A DNA stretch of 64,000 nt from Cupriavidus gilardii. Its GTDB lineage: Bacteria > Pseudomonadota > Gammaproteobacteria > Burkholderiales > Burkholderiaceae. Below, one piece after another: positions 8,430 to 16,001 of this stretch. Where the stretch lies: positions 1-64,000 of the forward strand of contig NZ_VZOV01000023.1 of NCBI RefSeq assembly GCF_008801915.1, given 5' to 3'. The notes beneath the pieces were generated by a model. That model was given only the letters and a program-made list of their open reading frames with translations, ran no database searches and was not told the DNA's origin. The position numbers were made by a program, and so were the translations under genes. The number at the start of each line of letters is the position of its first letter. The first letter of the stretch is position 1.

Positions 8430-9708
8430 CTACTGCGATCTGATCGGAGCTACCGTCGGAGATGCCGTCGAGGATGCCGCAGGGGATGCGGTCGCCGCGG
8501 CAGTCGCCGGCGCGGATCCCGGCGCCGGCGCAGCGCTTCCATCCAGCCCCAGCACCGACAACATCACGCCGGTCTGCCACGCGAAATACGGGTTATAGGT
8601 GAGCCGCGCGTGCACCTTGCCGGGCTCCCGATAGCCCCAGTCCGAATACCAGACCTCGCCGCCGTCGACGCAGCGCCGGTACTCGGCCGGCTCCTGCCCG
8701 TTCAGGCACAGGCGCAACGATCCCTGCCGGCCATAGAGCGGATTGGCGTCGGAAAACAGCACGCCCATGTGCGAGAACTGGCTGATGCGCTCGGCCGGCA
8801 AGCGGTCCGGACGGACCAGCACGCGGCCGGCACTGGCATCGACCACCGCATCGGCGCCTGCGTTGCCCTCCCCCGCCCCATACCAGATCAGCCGGCTCGA
8901 CGGATGCGTGAAGCGCGTGCCGAACACCTGCCTCACGTAGTGCGAGTCGACCACCGAATCGTGCTCGGCGACGATCAGCAGCGCCGGCTTGTCGTAAGGC
9001 CGTGCATTCAGCGCGGCGCGCGCCGCGACATTGCTGCGGTAGTACCGGCGCCAGCCACGGCGTCAGCCACTCCCACCGGCTGCCGGAGCGCAGCGCCGGC
9101 GACACCAGCAGCAGCCCGGCGACCTCCGGGTGTGCCTGCGCATAGTCCAGCACCAGATTGGCACCGGTGGAAAAGCCGCCCAGATACAGCGGCCCCTCGC
9201 CGACGGTGTCCCGCAGCGCCGCGACCTGCTCGCGCAGCACGCGCTGCCAGTCTTCCAGCGTGACCCCCATCAGGTCCGCCGGCGCGGTGCCATGGCCGGG
9301 CAGCAGCACCGTGCGCACCAGCAGGCCGCGTTCGGCCAACCGCGGCGCGATATCGACGAAGGACCACGGTGAATCGCCGAGCCCGTGCACGAGCAGCGCG
9401 CCACCGCGGGGCGGGCCGGCCGGGCGCCATTCGCGCGGCAGATTCCATTCGGTCTCGGCGCGCATGTCGGCCGACACATAGCGGCGCCGGCCTTCGAGCG
9501 CGGCCAGCGCTTCCGCGCGATGGGCGGCGAAGGTCGGTGCGATCGAAGGCCGGGGCGCCACCGCCTCGTGCCGCGCGGTGACGCTGCAGGCCGAAGCGAG
9601 CACGATCAGCCCGGCGGCGACCGGGATAATCGCGGCGGTCCCGAGGCGGCGGACACGGCTTGCCATGCGCACGCTCCGCGGCGTGCGCGTGCTGTGCCTG
9701 CCGATCAT
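8430..9708 (-). pseudogene. Alpha/beta hydrolase (lysophospholipase-type) lipoprotein, apparent frameshift
   Basis: The N-terminal half (9708 down to about 9045) encodes a signal with lipobox-like LASAC, then ALLVHGLGDSPWSF, LLPGHGTAP and the nucleophile elbow GGFSTGANLVL: a serine hydrolase. Near bases 9042-9055 the frame is lost. The continuation is in another frame (RRYYRSN, then DKPALLIVAEHDSVVDSHYV with the acid residue, and RLIWYG) and runs to a stop at 8430. Removing one base from the TGGCTGGCGCC run would rejoin the halves as WLRRYYRSN. It could be a true mutation or a sequencing error. The start overlaps the sensor-kinase stop as ATGA, so it is the third gene of that operon. The C-terminus is an Ala/Ser/Thr-rich tail. 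Confidence 0.8.
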
Positions 9709-11123
9709 GCCGTAGCCGCCTGTGCCAGCGGAGGCAGGCTGTCGGACGTCGGCGCCTGCGGCGGCAGTGCCGGCAGCGTCAGGCCGATGCAGACCACGCC
9801 GCGCGACTGGCGCGCGAACACGGCGCCGCCGTGCATCGTGGCGATCGCCTTGACGATGGCCAGGCCAAGTCCGTGGTTCTGACGGCTGTCGGCGCGCGCG
9901 GTGTCGACGCGATAAAAGCGGTCGAACAGGCGGTCCATCTGCGCGGTCGACAGCGGATCGGCCTCGTTGCGCACCGCGATGGTCACCGTGCCGGCATCGT
10001 CGCCGATCTCCACCGCAACCGGCCGGCCGCGCAGGCCATGCTGAAGCGCATTGCCGAGCAGATTGGTGATTGCCCGCTGCAGCAGCGAGGCGTTGACGCG
10101 CGCACGGGCGTCGCCGACGATCTCCAGCGTTGCGCCGGCGTCCTCGAACAGCATGTCGAGAAAGTCCGCGCTGCGCCGCACCTCGTGCGCGACCGACACC
10201 TCGACCAGATCGCGCGCCAGCGCGCCGCGGTCCGACTGCGCCAGGAACAGCATGTCGACGACGATGCGGCCGAGCCGCTCCAGGTCTTCCAGGTTCGACT
10301 GCAGGATGTCCTCCAGCTCCCGTACGCTGCGCGGGCGTGACAGCGCCACCTGGGTCTGGCCGATCACGTTGCCGAGCGGCGTGCGCAGTTCGTGCGCAAC
10401 ATCGGCATTGAAGGCCGACAGTTGCACGTAGGCGCGTTCGAGCTTGTCGAGCGCGCCGTTGAAGGCCAGCACCAGGCCCGACAGTTCGGCCGGCAGGTCG
10501 GTATCGGGCAGCCGCTCGAGCTTGCGCGGATTGAGCTCGCCGGCATGGCGCGACAGCGCCTCGATCGGCGCCAGCCCGACCTTGGCGATGCGCCAGCCCA
10601 GCACCGCCACCGCCAGCACGCCGAGCGCCGAGCAGACGATCAGCGCGATGCCCAGCACGCGGCTGGTCTGGTAGAACGGCGCCTGGTCGACCGCGACCAC
10701 CAGCGCCAGCGCGGGGCGCTCGTCCAGCGCGGGAATGATCCGCTTGAGCATCAGGAAGCTGCGGTCGTCGAACTGCACCGTCCAGACGTCCGGCGCACGC
10801 TGCTCGGTCACCGCGTCGCGCGGAAACGGCTTGCCGAAGCGGAAGCGCGGGTCCGGCGTGTCGACGAAGTAGCGCAGGCTGTCGTCCTCCGGCGTCATGC
10901 CGGTCAGCACCGCGCCGAAGCGCTCCCATTGCGGCTGCGTGCCGTAGTGCGCCGCCTTCGGGCCGATCAGCTGGAAGCGCGCCTCGAGCTCCTCGAGCTG
11001 GCGCTTCTCGAGCTCGACGCACTGGACGTAATACATCACGAAGCCGGTGACCGAGAACACCAGCGCCGCCGCGAGAGCAAACATCGCGGCCAGCCGCGTG
11101 GCGATCGAACGGCGGCGGCTCAT
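9705..11123 (-). CDS. Sensor histidine kinase, heavy-metal (CusS/IrlS) type
   Basis: A 472-residue membrane kinase. TM1 spans about residues 12-32, a periplasmic domain about 33-155, and TM2 about 157-178; a HAMP domain follows. The dimerisation box has phosphoacceptor His244 in FNADVAHELRTPLGN. The ATP-binding domain shows LLGNALQHGLRG (N box) and HGLGLAIVKAIATMHGG (G2 box). The partner regulator overlaps it as ATGA (11120-11123), and the hydrolase downstream overlaps as ATGA (9705-9708), so all three are translationally coupled. The layout matches copper/silver or zinc/cadmium sensors, but no metal-efflux gene is adjacent, so the stimulus is unproven. Confidence 0.92.
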   Translation of the reverse strand: MSRRRSIATRLAAMFALAAALVFSVTGFVMYYVQCVELEKRQLEELEARFQLIGPKAAHYGTQPQWERFGAVLTGMTPEDDSLRYFVDTPDPRFRFGKPFPRDAVTEQRAPDVWTVQFDDRSFLMLKRIIPALDERPALALVVAVDQAPFYQTSRVLGIALIVCSALGVLAVAVLGWRIAKVGLAPIEALSRHAGELNPRKLERLPDTDLPAELSGLVLAFNGALDKLERAYVQLSAFNADVAHELRTPLGNVIGQTQVALSRPRSVRELEDILQSNLEDLERLGRIVVDMLFLAQSDRGALARDLVEVSVAHEVRRSADFLDMLFEDAGATLEIVGDARARVNASLLQRAITNLLGNALQHGLRGRPVAVEIGDDAGTVTIAVRNEADPLSTAQMDRLFDRFYRVDTARADSRQNHGLGLAIVKAIATMHGGAVFARQSRGVVCIGLTLPALPPQAPTSDSLPPLAQAATA

Positions 11124-11803
11124 GCGACTTCCTCGGCGCGGCACTCGAGCACATAGCCCATGCCGCGAATCGTATGCAGCAGCTTGGGCTCGCCCGGCCA
11201 GTCGAGCTTGGCGCGCAGCCGCTTGATCGCGACCTCGACCACATTGGTATTGCAATCGAAGCTGATGTCCCAGACCAGCTCCGTGATCGCCGTCTTCGAC
11301 ACGATCTGCGACTGGCGCCGCGCCAGCACCGACAGCAGCGTGAATTCGCGCGCGCTCAGATCGAGCCGCCGTGTGCCGCGCATCGCGCGCCGCGACAGCA
11401 GATCGATGCGCAGGTCGCCGACCGTCAGCTGCGACGGCTCGCTCTGGCGGCCGCGGCGGGTCAGCACGTTCAGGCGGGCCAGCAGTTCGAGAAAGGAAAA
11501 TGGCTTGGCCAGGTAATCGTCGGCGCCGGCATCGAAGGCGTTGAGCCGGTCGTCCAGGTCGTCGCGCGCGGTCAGCATGATGACCGGCGTCTGCTGCTCG
11601 CGCCGCAGCGACTTGAGCATCGACACGCCGTCGAGGTCGGGCAGCATCACGTCGAGCACGATCGCATCGTAGGGCTCGGTACAGGCCATGTGCAGGCCGT
11701 CGACGCCGTTGGTCGCGGTGTCGACCACATAGCCGTTTTCCGACAGTCCACGGCGCAGATAGTCGACGGTCTTGATCTCGTCCTCTACCAACAACAGTTT
11801 CAT
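11120..11803 (-). CDS. OmpR/PhoB-family response regulator, CusR/IrlR type
   Basis: A 227-residue two-component regulator. The receiver domain has the acidic pocket VEDE, phosphoacceptor Asp51 in AIVLDVMLP, and conserved lysine in YLAKPFSFLELLAR. The C-terminal winged helix is shown by LSAREFTLLSVLARR, DISFDCNTNVVEVAIKRLR and the end motif LLHTIRGMGYVL. The segment around WDISFDCNTNVV is typical of heavy-metal regulators (CusR, CopR, IrlR). The start is preceded by GGGAGGG. An 11-bp tandem repeat lies 19 bases upstream of the ATG, and TGTCA-containing candidate boxes lie farther upstream between it and the divergent small gene, which it probably regulates. Confidence 0.93.
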   Translation of the reverse strand: MKLLLVEDEIKTVDYLRRGLSENGYVVDTATNGVDGLHMACTEPYDAIVLDVMLPDLDGVSMLKSLRREQQTPVIMLTARDDLDDRLNAFDAGADDYLAKPFSFLELLARLNVLTRRGRQSEPSQLTVGDLRIDLLSRRAMRGTRRLDLSAREFTLLSVLARRQSQIVSKTAITELVWDISFDCNTNVVEVAIKRLRAKLDWPGEPKLLHTIRGMGYVLECRAEEVA

Positions 11804-12189
11804 GTGTCCGGCCCTCCCGTATCCGGAAAACTCGCGGAAAACCCGCGGAAAGCTCGCGGAAAAAACGGCGGCAAGCGCGCGGCAAGGTCGTTGCCCGCCA
11901 TGTCCGCGCCAACGGCGCGGGCCCGCCATTTCCGGACTATAGGTGAAAGCCGCCGGCCGAACCTGTCAGCGTTGTCAGCTTGCGGGCCGCACGCCGATGC
12001 TGTCCGGGGCTGGCATTGCCGCTGTCGCGTGCGATGCACCGCGCCGGCGGCATCCTGACGCAATTGTCAGGCTGGCGTCACCGCCGCGTCCGGCCCGGTT
12101 CGTAGACTGCTAACCGTGCTTGGCCAAGCCGTCTCCCCTCGTCAAGGTTCCCAGAACCGCCCCGGATCCCAATCTGAAGGAGTGTTGCC
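11804..12189. promoter_or_regulatory. Divergent intergenic region with candidate response-regulator boxes
   Basis: This 386-base gap separates the response-regulator operon from the small secreted protein gene. Two direct TGTCAG motifs occur at about 11964-11969 and 11973-11978, nine bases apart. A perfect inverted repeat CCTGAC-GCAATT-GTCAGG lies at 12054-12071. CusR/CopR-like regulators bind TGACA/TGTCA-type half-sites, so these are good candidate boxes for autoregulation and for the divergent gene. An 11-bp repeat array occupies 11822-11862 (listed separately). A further GC-rich inverted segment (GCGCCAACGGCGC) lies near 11910. No ORF in the gap looks genuine. Confidence 0.5.
11822..11865. 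repeat. 11-bp tandem repeat (four units) in the response-regulator leader
   Basis: Four copies of (C/T)(G/C)CGGAAA start at 11822, 11833, 11844 and 11855, exactly 11 bases apart; the first is TCCGGAAA and the other three CGCGGAAA. Read on the gene's strand they are TTTCCGCG units ending 19 bases before the regulator's ATG. One-helical-turn spacing would place a binding site on one DNA face, or the array may simply be a slippage-prone minisatellite in the 5' leader. Confidence 0.75.
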
Positions 12190-12576
12190 ATGACTCGACC
12201 GACACCAATCGCCGTTCCTCACCGACCGTCCGGCGCTCCGCCCCGTCCGCGTCCGCCGCTGGCCGCGCAGCGGCTGCGTGCGTTGCGCCAGCGCTGGCAG
12301 GCGCGCCGCCGCGCAATGCTGGCCGCGCTGCTGCCCACCGTCGCGATGATGATCGGCGCAACCGTCTCGCTGTCGGCCAAGGCCGCCCCGCGCACCGCCG
12401 ACCCGTACACCGACGGCGCGCGCAGCGCGACCCAGCGGTTCGATGTGTTCACCGAGGGCGCCAACCGGCTGGGCCCGCGCGACAGCTTCACGCAGGGCGG
12501 ACATGCGCCGGACCATCGCGACCGCTTCAGCGACAGCGCGCATACGCAGGAAACGCCGGGCGACCATAGCGCCTGA
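12190..12576 (+). CDS. Small exported protein with four degenerate (Y/F)xxGA-type repeats
   Basis: A 128-residue protein. A basic, Pro-rich N-terminus precedes a hydrophobic export segment (AMLAALLPTVAMMIGATVSL, about residues 42-61) ending at AKAA. The mature part consists of four imperfect units of about 13 residues: DPYTDGARSATQ, RFDVFTEGANRLGP, RDSFTQGGHAPDH and RDRFSDSAHTQE. Each carries an aromatic residue, Thr/Ser, an acidic or amide residue and a small-residue pair. It is preceded by GAAGGAG (12176-12182). Divergent placement from a heavy-metal-type two-component system suggests it is a regulon member, perhaps periplasmic metal-stress related. I know of no defined function. Confidence 0.75.
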   Translation: MTRPTPIAVPHRPSGAPPRPRPPLAAQRLRALRQRWQARRRAMLAALLPTVAMMIGATVSLSAKAAPRTADPYTDGARSATQRFDVFTEGANRLGPRDSFTQGGHAPDHRDRFSDSAHTQETPGDHSA

Positions 12577-12682
12577 GGCCGCCAGTACGCGGCCCCCCCC
12601 TGCTTGCCGCGAACGGCGGGTGGGGCAAATGCCTGGCAGTTAATTGCAAACAGCAAAGGCGTCGTGCCGCAACGCGCCAACG

Positions 12683-12707
12683 AAAAAGGGAGCCGCAAGT
12701 GGCTCCC
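12683..12707 (-). terminator. Rho-independent terminator of the tailed HU gene
   Basis: A perfect stem GGGAGCC (12688-12694) and GGCTCCC (12701-12707) with a six-base loop is followed, on the minus strand, by TTTTT (complement of 12683-12687). It lies about 55 bases beyond the stop of the HU-family gene. Confidence 0.85.
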
Positions 12708-12763
12708 TTCTTCACTGCCTGCCGCGTCAGGCGTTTGCCCGTCGCGGCCACGTCGATGACGGA

Positions 12764-13207
12764 TTACAGCGCAGCGTCCTTCAGCTTCTTCAGCGGACGG
12801 ACCTTGACCTTGACGCTGGCCGGCTTGGCCGGGAACCAGCGCTCTTCGCCAGTGAACGGATCCTTGCCGAAGCGCTTCTTCTTGGCCGGCACCTGTTGCG
12901 CGGTGATCTTCAGCAGGCCGGGCAGCGTGAATTCGCCGGCGCCCTTCTTGTGCAGCGCGCTGACGATGGTGTTTTCCAGATGGGCGAGCACCGTCTTCAC
13001 GGCCTTCGGCTCGACTTGCGTCTGCGCGACCAGGTGAGCGACCAGGCTGGATTTGTTGAAGGTGTCCTTCAGCGGACGCGGGGTTGCGGTTGCGGGCGCA
13101 GCGGCCTTCTTCGCGGCAGCCTTCACGGGCGCCTTGGTTGCCGGTGCCTTCTTGGTCGCGGCGGTCTTGGTTGCAGCTTTCGCGGTCGATTTCGCTTTGG
13201 TCGCCAT
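12764..13207 (-). CDS. HU/IHF-family DNA-binding protein with Lys/Ala/Pro-rich N-terminal tail
   Basis: A 147-residue nucleoid protein. Residues 1-45 form a histone-H1-like tail of repeated AK, TK and PA motifs (MATKAKSTAKAATK, then AAAKKAAAPATATP). The rest is an HU/IHF fold: FNKSSLVAHLVAQTQVEPKAV, then GEFTLPGLLKITAQQVPAKKKRFG and KDPFTGEERWFPAKPA in the DNA-binding arm region. Bacterial HU variants often carry such tails, which increase nonspecific DNA binding. A normal 93-residue HU is encoded about 7.5 kb away on the same strand. ATG 13207 is chosen; the frame stays open upstream without a better start. Confidence 0.9.
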   Translation of the reverse strand: MATKAKSTAKAATKTAATKKAPATKAPVKAAAKKAAAPATATPRPLKDTFNKSSLVAHLVAQTQVEPKAVKTVLAHLENTIVSALHKKGAGEFTLPGLLKITAQQVPAKKKRFGKDPFTGEERWFPAKPASVKVKVRPLKKLKDAAL

Positions 13208-13443
13208 ATTGGTCAGATAGAGTTGAACGGTTGGCGCCGCAAACCCCGCGAAAACAGCGTACGGCTGCGGCGGCCACCGAATCATAGCGGAAAGTGACGC
13301 ATTTCCAAGGGGGTTTGGCCCGTTACCCCCCTGAAACCCCGTAAAAACCCGGTGAAAAGTCCCGCCATCTGTCGCGCCGATGCATCGACGCATGGGCGTG
13401 GCATCGCGCGGCATCGCTTCGGCCAGGCCGATGCGATGGCGAT

Positions 13444-13941
13444 TCAATGCGCGTGCGCATCCATCCGGTCGCGCGTATCGCGTGCCAGCCCCAGCGCAAA
13501 CGCTGTCTCGGCGACCAGGAACAGGGGCCCGATCAGCAGCCCCACGAGGTCATCGACGAAGGCCGGCTTGCGCCCTTCGTAATAGTGGCCGATGAACTGG
13601 ATGACCCAGCCGAGCACGAACAGCCCGATGCCGATCGCCAGCCAGGCGGCCGTCGACAGCTGGCCCAGCAGATGGCCGGCGTAGACGAACAGCGCGAGGA
13701 TCAGCGTCATCGCGATGCCGAAGCCGGCCGACAGCCGCAGATAGAACAGGCACGACAGCAGGTAGACCACGATGGCGGGCGTCAGTACCGCGGCACCGTC
13801 GCCGAGCGGCATCTGTGGCCGCGCCAGCAGCGTCGTGACGGCCAGCACGATCATCGGGATGCCGACGAAGTGCGTCGCCACGTTGCGGCGGTCGCGGTGA
13901 TAGGCGGCGTATTGGGAGAGATGGTCGACCAGCGTTTTCAT
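13444..13941 (-). CDS. Mpo1/DUF962-family membrane protein
   Basis: A 165-residue integral membrane protein of the Mpo1-like (YGL010w/DUF962) family. The conserved N-terminal YAAYHRDRRNVATHFVGIP supplies the His cluster, and the later WVIQFIGHYYEGRKPAFVDDL supplies the second, with four or five hydrophobic helices between and after. The yeast member Mpo1 is an Fe-dependent dioxygenase for alpha-oxidation of 2-hydroxy fatty acids, so a lipid-oxidising role is a family-based guess. ATG 13941 is preceded by CAGGAGAC, a good ribosome site. It is monocistronic and divergent from the Crp-type regulator. Confidence 0.88.
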   Translation of the reverse strand: MKTLVDHLSQYAAYHRDRRNVATHFVGIPMIVLAVTTLLARPQMPLGDGAAVLTPAIVVYLLSCLFYLRLSAGFGIAMTLILALFVYAGHLLGQLSTAAWLAIGIGLFVLGWVIQFIGHYYEGRKPAFVDDLVGLLIGPLFLVAETAFALGLARDTRDRMDAHAH

Positions 13942-14152
13942 GGCGTCTCCTGCTGTCTGCGAACATGGCGAACGGCATGCCGCGGCGCGTAGCGAGCGCG
14001 TTACGGCCAGGCACGATCGATTTATAGTAATGGCCACGCCAGACGCGGTCTGTCCGAATTTTGACAGTCCGGCTTTCGCCCCCTGGCCCCACCGACGCAG
14101 CGCGGCCTCGGCTCGCACGTTGCGCTGCGTCGCGATGACGATGGAGACCACC

Positions 14153-14905
14153 ATGGGCGTCCCGCCCCTCGCCTGCCCCACGCGCGCTCCCGCCGACGCC
14201 GCCGAAGGCGTCGATGCGCTCTCCCCGCTGCGCAGCGGAAGCTGGTTTCGCGGCCTGCCCGCGGACATGCGCGCGGCCCTGCTCGAGGCCGGCACGATAC
14301 GCCGGCTCGAACCGGGCGAGGTCCTGTTCCAGCGCGGCGATCCGTTCGACGGGCTGTACGCGGTGATCGCCGGCGCGGTGCTGGTGCATGCGCACGATGC
14401 CGACGGCAAGGCCGCGCTGCTGGGTCTGCTCGAAGCGGGCGCATGGTTCGGCGAGATCTGCCTGTTCGACGGGCTGCTGCGCACGCATGACGCCCGCGCA
14501 GCGACGCGTGCGGCGGTCTGGCACGTGCCGCGCGCCCGGCTCGACGCCATGCTCGCCGCGCAGCCGTCGTGGTGGCGCGAGTTCGGCAAGCTGCTGGCCG
14601 GCAAGACGCGCGAGGCGTTCCGCTATGTCGAGGAGGCCCAGCTGCTGCCGCCGCTGGCGCGCACCGCGCGGCGGCTGGCGGCCATCGCGCGCTCCTACGG
14701 CGACACGCCCGCCGCCGCGCCAGATCGCACGCGGCAATCCCACCGCTCGATCCATCTGCCGCAGGAGCAGCTGGCGCAGATGCTCGGCCTGTCCCGGCAG
14801 ACCGTCAATCATGCGCTGCGCGAACTGGAGGCACGCGGCCTGCTGAGGCTGCGCTATGCCGATATCGAACTGCTCGACCTGTCGACCCTGGAGACCTTGA
14901 CGTGA
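14153..14905 (+). CDS. Crp/Fnr-family transcriptional regulator
   Basis: A 250-residue regulator. It has an N-terminal cyclic-nucleotide-binding-like beta roll (LEPGEVLFQRGDPFDGLYAVIAG, split here by motif; GAWFGEICLFDG) and a C-terminal winged helix with PQEQLAQMLGLSRQTVNHAL as the recognition region. There is no N-terminal Cys cluster of the Fnr type, so oxygen sensing through an Fe-S cluster is unlikely. I chose ATG 14153 because GGAGAC lies four bases upstream; an in-frame ATG at 14135 is the alternative. Its stop overlaps the next start (GTGA, 14902-14905), so it is coupled to the N-acetyltransferase gene. Confidence 0.88.
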   Translation: MGVPPLACPTRAPADAAEGVDALSPLRSGSWFRGLPADMRAALLEAGTIRRLEPGEVLFQRGDPFDGLYAVIAGAVLVHAHDADGKAALLGLLEAGAWFGEICLFDGLLRTHDARAATRAAVWHVPRARLDAMLAAQPSWWREFGKLLAGKTREAFRYVEEAQLLPPLARTARRLAAIARSYGDTPAAAPDRTRQSHRSIHLPQEQLAQMLGLSRQTVNHALRELEARGLLRLRYADIELLDLSTLETLT

Positions 14906-15771
14906 CCACACCGGTGAACCCGTCCGGCCAACCGGCCCTGGATGCCGCTCGGCTCGACGCCTATCTGCATCGCATCGGCCTGCAAGAACGCCCTGCGCCC
15001 AGCCGCGAGGCGCTCGACGCGATCGTCGCCGCGCATCTGCGGCGCATCCCCTTCGAGAATGTCGACGTGCTGCTCGGACGTCCGATCGATATCGCGCTCG
15101 ACGCGGTCTTCGACAAGCTGGTGACGCGCGAACGCGGCGGCTACTGCTTCGAGCACAACACGCTGCTGGCCGCCGCGCTGACCGCCCTCGACTTCGAGGT
15201 CGTGCCGCTGGCCGCGCGCGTGCGCTACGGCGTCGACGAAGGCGTGCCGACGCCGCGGTCGCATCTGCTGCTGCGCGTGCGCGTCGGCCATCGCGACTAC
15301 ATCGCCGATGTCGGTTTCGGCGGCCCCAATCCGCCGTGCGCGCTGCCGCTGTCCGAACCGGCGCCCGAGGGGCTGCCGTACCGGCTGGTCGGCGCGCCGC
15401 CCGGCGCGGCATCGAGCGGCGCCTTTCATCTGCTCGATCTCGAACTGGCCACCGCCGACGGCTGGGCCAAGCTCTATCGCTTCGACCTGTCGCCGCAGGC
15501 CTGGATCGATTACGCGGCGCGCAACTGGTATGTCTGCACCCATCCGGACAGCGTGTTCCTGCATCGCCTGATGGCGGCGCGCACCGACGGCCAGGTCCGC
15601 CTGACGATGACCAACGGCGAGCTGACCGAGCGCGATGCCGATGGCGCCAGCCGCCACGTGCCGCTGGAAACGCCAGCGGAGATCGTCGCCACGCTGCGCG
15701 AACGGATCGGCGTGCGGCTCGACGACGAGACGGCGGCCGGCTTGCGGGAATGGCTGGCGCGGCGCGCCTGA
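14902..15771 (+). CDS. nat: Arylamine N-acetyltransferase
   Basis: A 289-residue cytosolic enzyme that transfers acetyl groups from acetyl-CoA to arylamines and hydrazines. The catalytic triad is intact: Cys82 in RGGYCFEHN, His121 in RSHLLLRV, Asp136 in YIADVGFGG. The length is at the usual 270-290. The start is GTG 14902, preceded by GGAGACC, and overlaps the Crp-type regulator stop by four bases. Coupling to a Crp-type regulator is unusual and may mean that the regulator controls this small operon. Confidence 0.94.
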   Translation: MTTPVNPSGQPALDAARLDAYLHRIGLQERPAPSREALDAIVAAHLRRIPFENVDVLLGRPIDIALDAVFDKLVTRERGGYCFEHNTLLAAALTALDFEVVPLAARVRYGVDEGVPTPRSHLLLRVRVGHRDYIADVGFGGPNPPCALPLSEPAPEGLPYRLVGAPPGAASSGAFHLLDLELATADGWAKLYRFDLSPQAWIDYAARNWYVCTHPDSVFLHRLMAARTDGQVRLTMTNGELTERDADGASRHVPLETPAEIVATLRERIGVRLDDETAAGLREWLARRA

Positions 15772-16001
15772 GGCACGGGGGCGCGCACCGCGCACCGTGC
15801 AGCGCTCACCATGGACCATGCACGCCGTGAATCCCCCGCAGAAAGAATGCTGATAAGGGCCGAACAACGTGCGCCGGCCTGTGGACGCGGCCCGACCCAC
15901 CGACCATAATGTGCCGATCGCCGCCGCCCTGGCATCGCGGGCGCGGCGCCACACCAACATCAGAATCCACCGGAAAACGGGATCGGTAGAGGAGACACCC
16001 C

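Noticed and set aside
11822..11865. CRISPR-like array
   Set aside because: Units are 11 bp with no spacers; there are no cas genes anywhere in the window.
9705..12576. Complete copper-resistance locus
   Set aside because: Only regulator and sensor are metal-type; no copA, copB or cus efflux genes are present.
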